A model generated the notes under the pieces. The model had not been told where the DNA came from and ran no database searches. It saw nothing but the letters and a program-made list of their open reading frames with translations. Position numbers and translations under genes: made by a program. From an uncultured Bacilli bacterium (GTDB taxonomy: Bacteria; Bacillota_I; Bacilli_A; RF39; UBA660): DNA of 17,929 nt. Of this stretch, positions 14,070-17,929 are shown one piece after another. The stretch covers positions 1 to 17,929 of the forward strand of contig CAKPPW010000026.1 of the NCBI GenBank assembly GCA_934177995.1, in the 5' to 3' direction. The first letter of the stretch is position 1; each line of letters starts with the position of its first letter.

Positions 14070-17000
14070 AATTTTCTTTCGTTTCTAAATTTTTATAATT
14101 ATTATATCTCTCTTTAGCATTATCTAAATTTTCATCAAGTAATTCTTTAGCATTACTATTTAATTTATCAAGTGATTTATATCTATCTTCACCTAGTAAA
14201 AACTCTTTATAATTACTAAAATCTGCTTTAGAGTCCATCTTGAAAACACCAGTTTCTGGATTATAATGGAAGATTGGGAAATAACCTGACTCTGTAGCAT
14301 TTTTCTCTTCCACAATACTATTTTTCATTCCCTTTAGAATACCTTGAGCAATACAAGGAGAATAAGCAATAATTAAGCTTGGTCCATTATACTGTTCTGC
14401 TTCATTTAAAACTTTAATAGTCGTTTGTGGACTTGCTCCTAGAGAAATACAAGCGACATAAACATTAGGATAAGTTAGAGCGATTCTTGCTAAATCTTTC
14501 TTAGCAGTCTTTTTACCATTTGAAGCAAATTTACAAACAGCACCTACTCTACTTGATTTACTAGCTTGACCACCAGTATTAGAGTATACCTCAGTATCTA
14601 GTACTAAAATATTAATATTTTCTCCACTTGCTAGTGTATGATCAATTCCATTATAACCTATATCATAAGCCCAACCATCTCCTCCTACAGCCCATAAAGA
14701 GATTGGTGTAATATATTTCTTTAAGGATTTTAAAGGTTTAATTTTAGTATGAGGAATAACTTCCAAAAGTTTCTTAGCTGTTTCCATATTAATATTATCC
14801 AAATAATCCTGATAAATTTCTTTTTCTTCTTCATCTACTTTAGATAAGTTCTCACTTATTATTTGTTTCAACTGATTCTTTTTAACTTCATCGGCTATTT
14901 TAATACCCATACCAAACTCTGCATTATCTTCAAATAAAGAATTAGCCCAAGGAATACTGTAAGGAGTAGATGGTGAACTTGCTCCATAAATAGATGAACA
15001 ACCAGTTGCATTAGCAATTACTAATCTATCCCCAAATAATTGAGTGATTAATTTAAGATATGGTGTTTCCCCACAACCAGCACAAGCTCCACTAAATTCA
15101 AACTTAGGATGTTTAAACTGTGTTCCTTTAATAGTTGTTAATGGTAGTGGTGTCTTTTCTGTTATTTCCGTAAATAAATATTCATTAGCTTCTAATTCTT
15201 CTTTGACAAGTCTTTTCTTAGCAATCATTTCTAAAGCTTTAACTTTCTTTTTACCAGGACAGATATTGGCACATAAACCACAACCAGTACAATCTTTATA
15301 ACTAACACCTATTGTATAGTAATAACCTTCTCCTAAGCTAGTTTTAACTAACTGTTTTTTTATAGTTTCAGGAGCATTTTCTTTTTCTTCCTCTGTTAAT
15401 AAGAACGGTCTAATAACAGCATGAGGACATACTAATGAACATAAATTACAGTTAATACAATTATCTTTATTATAACTTGGAACAGTTTCACTGATATCTC
15501 TTTTTTCAAGTTTTGATAAACCAGCTTCCATTGTACCATCTATCCTATTAAGAAAAGCACTAACTGGTAAGTCATTACCTTTTCTCTTATCAATTATCTT
15601 AAAGAAACTATCGGCTATATCATCTACCTTAGCATACTCTTCACCACTGATACTTTCAATAAATAGACAAGAGTTAGCCCCTTCTTCTATTGCCTTAATA
15701 TTCTTATCCGCTAAGTTATTACCTTTATTTTTAAATCTTTCAATAAGTTTCTCTTTCATTTTACTACTAGCATAATTATAGTCAATTACATGTCCATACT
15801 TAAACATTAAGTTTTCCATAATAGAACTAATCTTATTACCAAGTCCAAGATTACCACTTATTTTATTAGCATCTACTATATATAGTTTTATATTATTACT
15901 CTTTAAATAATTAACCATCTCCTTGGTAAATAAAGTATTAAGTTCATCTTTACTTTTACTAGTATTAAGTATAAAAGTACCATTCTTTTCAATTGATGAC
16001 ATAACATCAAATTTCTTAAGATAAGCATCTTCGGTACATACTACTACTTTAGCCTTATCAACATAGTAAGTTGATCTAATCTCATTCTTACTAAATCTTA
16101 AATGACTTATTGTTACTCCTCCACTTTTCTTAGAGTCATATTGGAAATATCCTTGAACATAAGCATCAGTTGCATCTCCTGTTATTTTCATAAAGTCTTT
16201 ACAAGCAGATACCATTCCATCACTACCATAACCAAAGACTTTAAAAGATGTCTGATTAGGAATAACTAGATTAAAGTTTTTGTCATAAGAAATACTTAAG
16301 TTTGTAACATCATCTTCGATACCAATAGTAAAATTATGTCTTAGACTATCCATATTATCGTAAATAGCTTTTATCATACTAGGTGTTGTATTCTTACTAG
16401 ATAATCCATATCTACCCCCTACAACACTTATTTTTTTATTAACATCTTTTATAATACTAGCTACATCTAAATATAATGGTTCACCACTACTACCTGGTTC
16501 TTTAGTACGGTCAAGTACAGCAATTTTCTCAACGGTCTTAGGAATACTCTTTAAGAAATATTTACTAGAGAATGGTCTATATAAATGTACTTCAACAAAG
16601 CCAACTTTTTCTCCTTTACTTATTAAATAATCAACTGTCTCTTTAATAGTTTCAGAAACACTTCCCATCGCTACAATTACTTTAGTAGCATTTACAGCTC
16701 CATAGTAATTAAAGGGTGCATAATTTTTACCGGTTATTTTATTAATCTCTTGCATATAATCATTTACTATATCAGGTAGTTGATTATAGTATTTATTTCT
16801 AACCTCAGTCGCTTGAAAGTAAATATCATCATTTTCACTAGTTCCTCTAGTTACTGGATGCGTTGGATGAAGTGATCTCTCACGAAACTCTGCTAAAGCT
16901 TTTTTATCTACTAATCTTTTAACTTTATCAACATCAATTACTTCTACTTTCTGTAGTTCATGACTAGTTCTAAAACCATCAAAGAAGTTTAGAAAAGGGA

Positions 17001-17487
17001 TTCTCCCTTTAATAGCTGCTAAATGACTAACAGCGGTAAGGTCCATTACTTGTTGTGGTGAACTCTCTGCTAGAAAAGCAAAACCTGTACTTCTAGCGGC
17101 ATATATATCTTGATGATCACCAAAAATAGACAAAGCGTGAGTAGCAAGACTTCTAGCAGCTACATGAATAACGCAAGGTAACATTTCCCCTGCTATTTTA
17201 TACATATTAGGTATCATCAATAAAAGTCCTTGACTAGCTGTAAAGGTAGTAGTTAAGCATCCAGCTTGTAAAGAGCCATGAACCATACCAGCAGCTCCTG
17301 CTTCACTTTCCATTTCTACTACTTTAACACTTTGATTAAAGTAGTTTTTCTTTCCTTCATTTGCCCATTTATCAACAAGTTCTGCCATAGGTGATGCTGG
17401 TGTTATCGGATAAATTCCTGCTACTTCTGTAAAGTTATAAGCTACATAACTACAAGCTTCATTACCATCCATAATTTTTTTCATCAT
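14068..17487 (-). CDS. nifJ: Pyruvate:ferredoxin (flavodoxin) oxidoreductase
   Basis: A single-chain enzyme of anaerobes: pyruvate + CoA + oxidised ferredoxin gives acetyl-CoA + CO2 + reduced ferredoxin. The 1139-residue protein shows the full domain order. The N-terminal pyrimidine-binding part has YPITPASPMAE (26-36). A transketolase-like domain II lies at about 260-390 and the gamma domain at about 415-570. Two 4Fe-4S clusters follow: C677, C680, C683, C687 (CINCNLCSLVC) and C733, C736, C739, C743 (CTGCGLCANIC). The C-terminal TPP domain holds the third-cluster cysteines C802, C805 (CAGCGETPY), C830 (ATGCSSIYG) and C1045 (SPCIAQG), plus GDGWAYDIGYNGIDH (936-950) and LDTEVYSNTGGQ (963-974). 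No motif is missing. Length is slightly below the usual 1170-1190. ATG 17487 and ATG 17484 are both possible starts; a weak AAAGAG lies upstream. It appears monocistronic. Confidence 0.97.
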   Translation of the reverse strand: MMKKIMDGNEACSYVAYNFTEVAGIYPITPASPMAELVDKWANEGKKNYFNQSVKVVEMESEAGAAGMVHGSLQAGCLTTTFTASQGLLLMIPNMYKIAGEMLPCVIHVAARSLATHALSIFGDHQDIYAARSTGFAFLAESSPQQVMDLTAVSHLAAIKGRIPFLNFFDGFRTSHELQKVEVIDVDKVKRLVDKKALAEFRERSLHPTHPVTRGTSENDDIYFQATEVRNKYYNQLPDIVNDYMQEINKITGKNYAPFNYYGAVNATKVIVAMGSVSETIKETVDYLISKGEKVGFVEVHLYRPFSSKYFLKSIPKTVEKIAVLDRTKEPGSSGEPLYLDVASIIKDVNKKISVVGGRYGLSSKNTTPSMIKAIYDNMDSLRHNFTIGIEDDVTNLSISYDKNFNLVIPNQTSFKVFGYGSDGMVSACKDFMKITGDATDAYVQGYFQYDSKKSGGVTISHLRFSKNEIRSTYYVDKAKVVVCTEDAYLKKFDVMSSIEKNGTFILNTSKSKDELNTLFTKEMVNYLKSNNIKLYIVDANKISGNLGLGNKISSIMENLMFKYGHVIDYNYASSKMKEKLIERFKNKGNNLADKNIKAIEEGANSCLFIESISGEEYAKVDDIADSFFKIIDKRKGNDLPVSAFLNRIDGTMEAGLSKLEKRDISETVPSYNKDNCINCNLCSLVCPHAVIRPFLLTEEEKENAPETIKKQLVKTSLGEGYYYTIGVSYKDCTGCGLCANICPGKKKVKALEMIAKKRLVKEELEANEYLFTEITEKTPLPLTTIKGTQFKHPKFEFSGACAGCGETPYLKLITQLFGDRLVIANATGCSSIYGASSPSTPYSIPWANSLFEDNAEFGMGIKIADEVKKNQLKQIISENLSKVDEEEKEIYQDYLDNINMETAKKLLEVIPHTKIKPLKSLKKYITPISLWAVGGDGWAYDIGYNGIDHTLASGENINILVLDTEVYSNTGGQASKSSRVGAVCKFASNGKKTAKKDLARIALTYPNVYVACISLGASPQTTIKVLNEAEQYNGPSLIIAYSPCIAQGILKGMKNSIVEEKNATESGYFPIFHYNPETGVFKMDSKADFSNYKEFLLGEDRYKSLDKLNSNAKELLDENLDNAKERYNNYKNLETKEN

Positions 17488-17513
17488 ATCAACTCTTTTC
17501 TATATCTACTTAT

Positions 17514-17519
17514 ATTATA
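17514..17519 (-). promoter_or_regulatory. -10 element upstream of nifJ
   Basis: TATAAT on the minus strand, 27 bp before the nifJ start. No convincing -35 is seen. Confidence 0.4.
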
Positions 17520-17676
17520 TAATTTTATTTACTCTTTTACTAGTAAAAAATATGCTATTATTCTAGATAAATTATAAATAATATTTTATATAAATCATTA
17601 AGTATTAAAGAAAGGTTGCATTGATATAATAAATTTTCTATTGAATAGATATATGAATTATAAGTGCAGGATAATA

Positions 17677-17929
17677 TTAATTACCTGATAATACAAATGG
17701 ATTCAGTGAGCTTCCATCTCCCTTAGATATGGTTACATCTTTTTTTATACTTATCACTGGACGGACCCCAGCAGAATTAGTCACGTCATACCACGGATAC
17801 AAGCTTCCTGAAGACAACACAAACCAAACGTAAGCATGCGAGTAGTAAGAAAAGAAGTAAGACGGAGAAAGCGTCCAGAAGTACTTTCCATTATATAGAT
17901 AATAATTACTATTTGCTAAACCTGACTTT
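17677..17929 (-). CDS. C-terminal part of a second DUF6273-like surface protein (5' end outside window)
   Basis: The last 83 codons of a gene entering from the right edge, ending at TAA (17677-17679). The visible part reads LYNGKYFWTLSPSYFFS, then AYVWFVLSSGSLYPWYDV, then GVRPVISIKKDVTISKGDGSS and a short hydrophobic end. The terminal block GVRPVIS...GDG(S/T)S..PFVL is the same pattern that closes both modules of the 632-residue surface protein at 4414-6312 (GIRPVVN...GTGT..DPYRL). It is also close in shape to the WxxSPxxxxx...GVRPVISL ends of many gut Firmicutes proteins. Base composition is unusual: 76 of 180 bases in 17701-17880 are G or C (42%), and codons such as ACG, CCG and TCG appear that neighbours rarely use. 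This suggests recent arrival. No clear terminator follows. Confidence 0.72.
   Translation of the reverse strand, partial: KSGLANSNYYLYNGKYFWTLSPSYFFSYYSHAYVWFVLSSGSLYPWYDVTNSAGVRPVISIKKDVTISKGDGSSLNPFVLSGN

Noticed and set aside
1..17929. CRISPR arrays, tRNA or rRNA genes
   Set aside because: No regularly spaced repeats and no recognisable tRNA or rRNA core sequences were seen on either strand by eye.

Overview
The window is AT-rich DNA (roughly 30% GC) read with the standard bacterial code: Trp is TGG and TGA is used as a stop. It comes from a low-GC Gram-positive bacterium. A CotE spore-coat homologue, a YjcZ-like small sporulation peptide and the pair miaB-ricA(ymcA) point to class Bacilli. 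A pyruvate:ferredoxin oxidoreductase of the anaerobe type points to an obligate anaerobe. My best guess is an uncultured, spore-forming gut-type lineage near Erysipelotrichales/RF39. This is an inference from gene content, not a phylogeny.

Left part (1-2913): comEA (DNA uptake, minus, running to the window edge), ftsW (septal peptidoglycan polymerase, minus), a 53-residue YjcZ-like membrane peptide (plus) and def (peptide deformylase, plus). Positions 2936-4388 hold a complete IS3-family (IS150-like) insertion sequence with 36-bp imperfect inverted repeats. It sits inside what looks like the loop of a bidirectional terminator between def and the next gene.

Middle part (4414-11727): a 632-residue membrane-anchored surface protein (minus) with two C-terminal modules, divergent from cotE (plus). 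Convergent with cotE is a two-gene MacB/FtsX-type ABC transporter (minus), which is divergent from an unrecognised four-helix membrane protein (plus). That gene ends directly against ricA, which overlaps miaB (both minus). In Bacillus subtilis the order is miaB(ymcB)-ricA(ymcA)-cotE. Here the same three genes are still neighbours, but cotE is inverted and the three transporter/membrane genes lie between.

Right part (11880-17929): a gene graveyard of two decayed accessory genes, a Rpn-type PD-(D/E)XK nuclease/transposase and an AAA_14/DUF4143 ATPase, each with several frameshifts or stops. Then comes nifJ (pyruvate:ferredoxin oxidoreductase, minus). At the window edge is the C-terminus of a second protein with the same terminal module as the 632-residue surface protein, in DNA of clearly higher GC.

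Regulation: cotE and the YjcZ-like gene each carry a -10 element matching the mother-cell sporulation sigma factors. The ABC operon has a perfect 2 x 11-bp direct repeat over its -35 region, typical of an OmpR-type response regulator. Convergent gene pairs share hairpins that overlap their stop codons.
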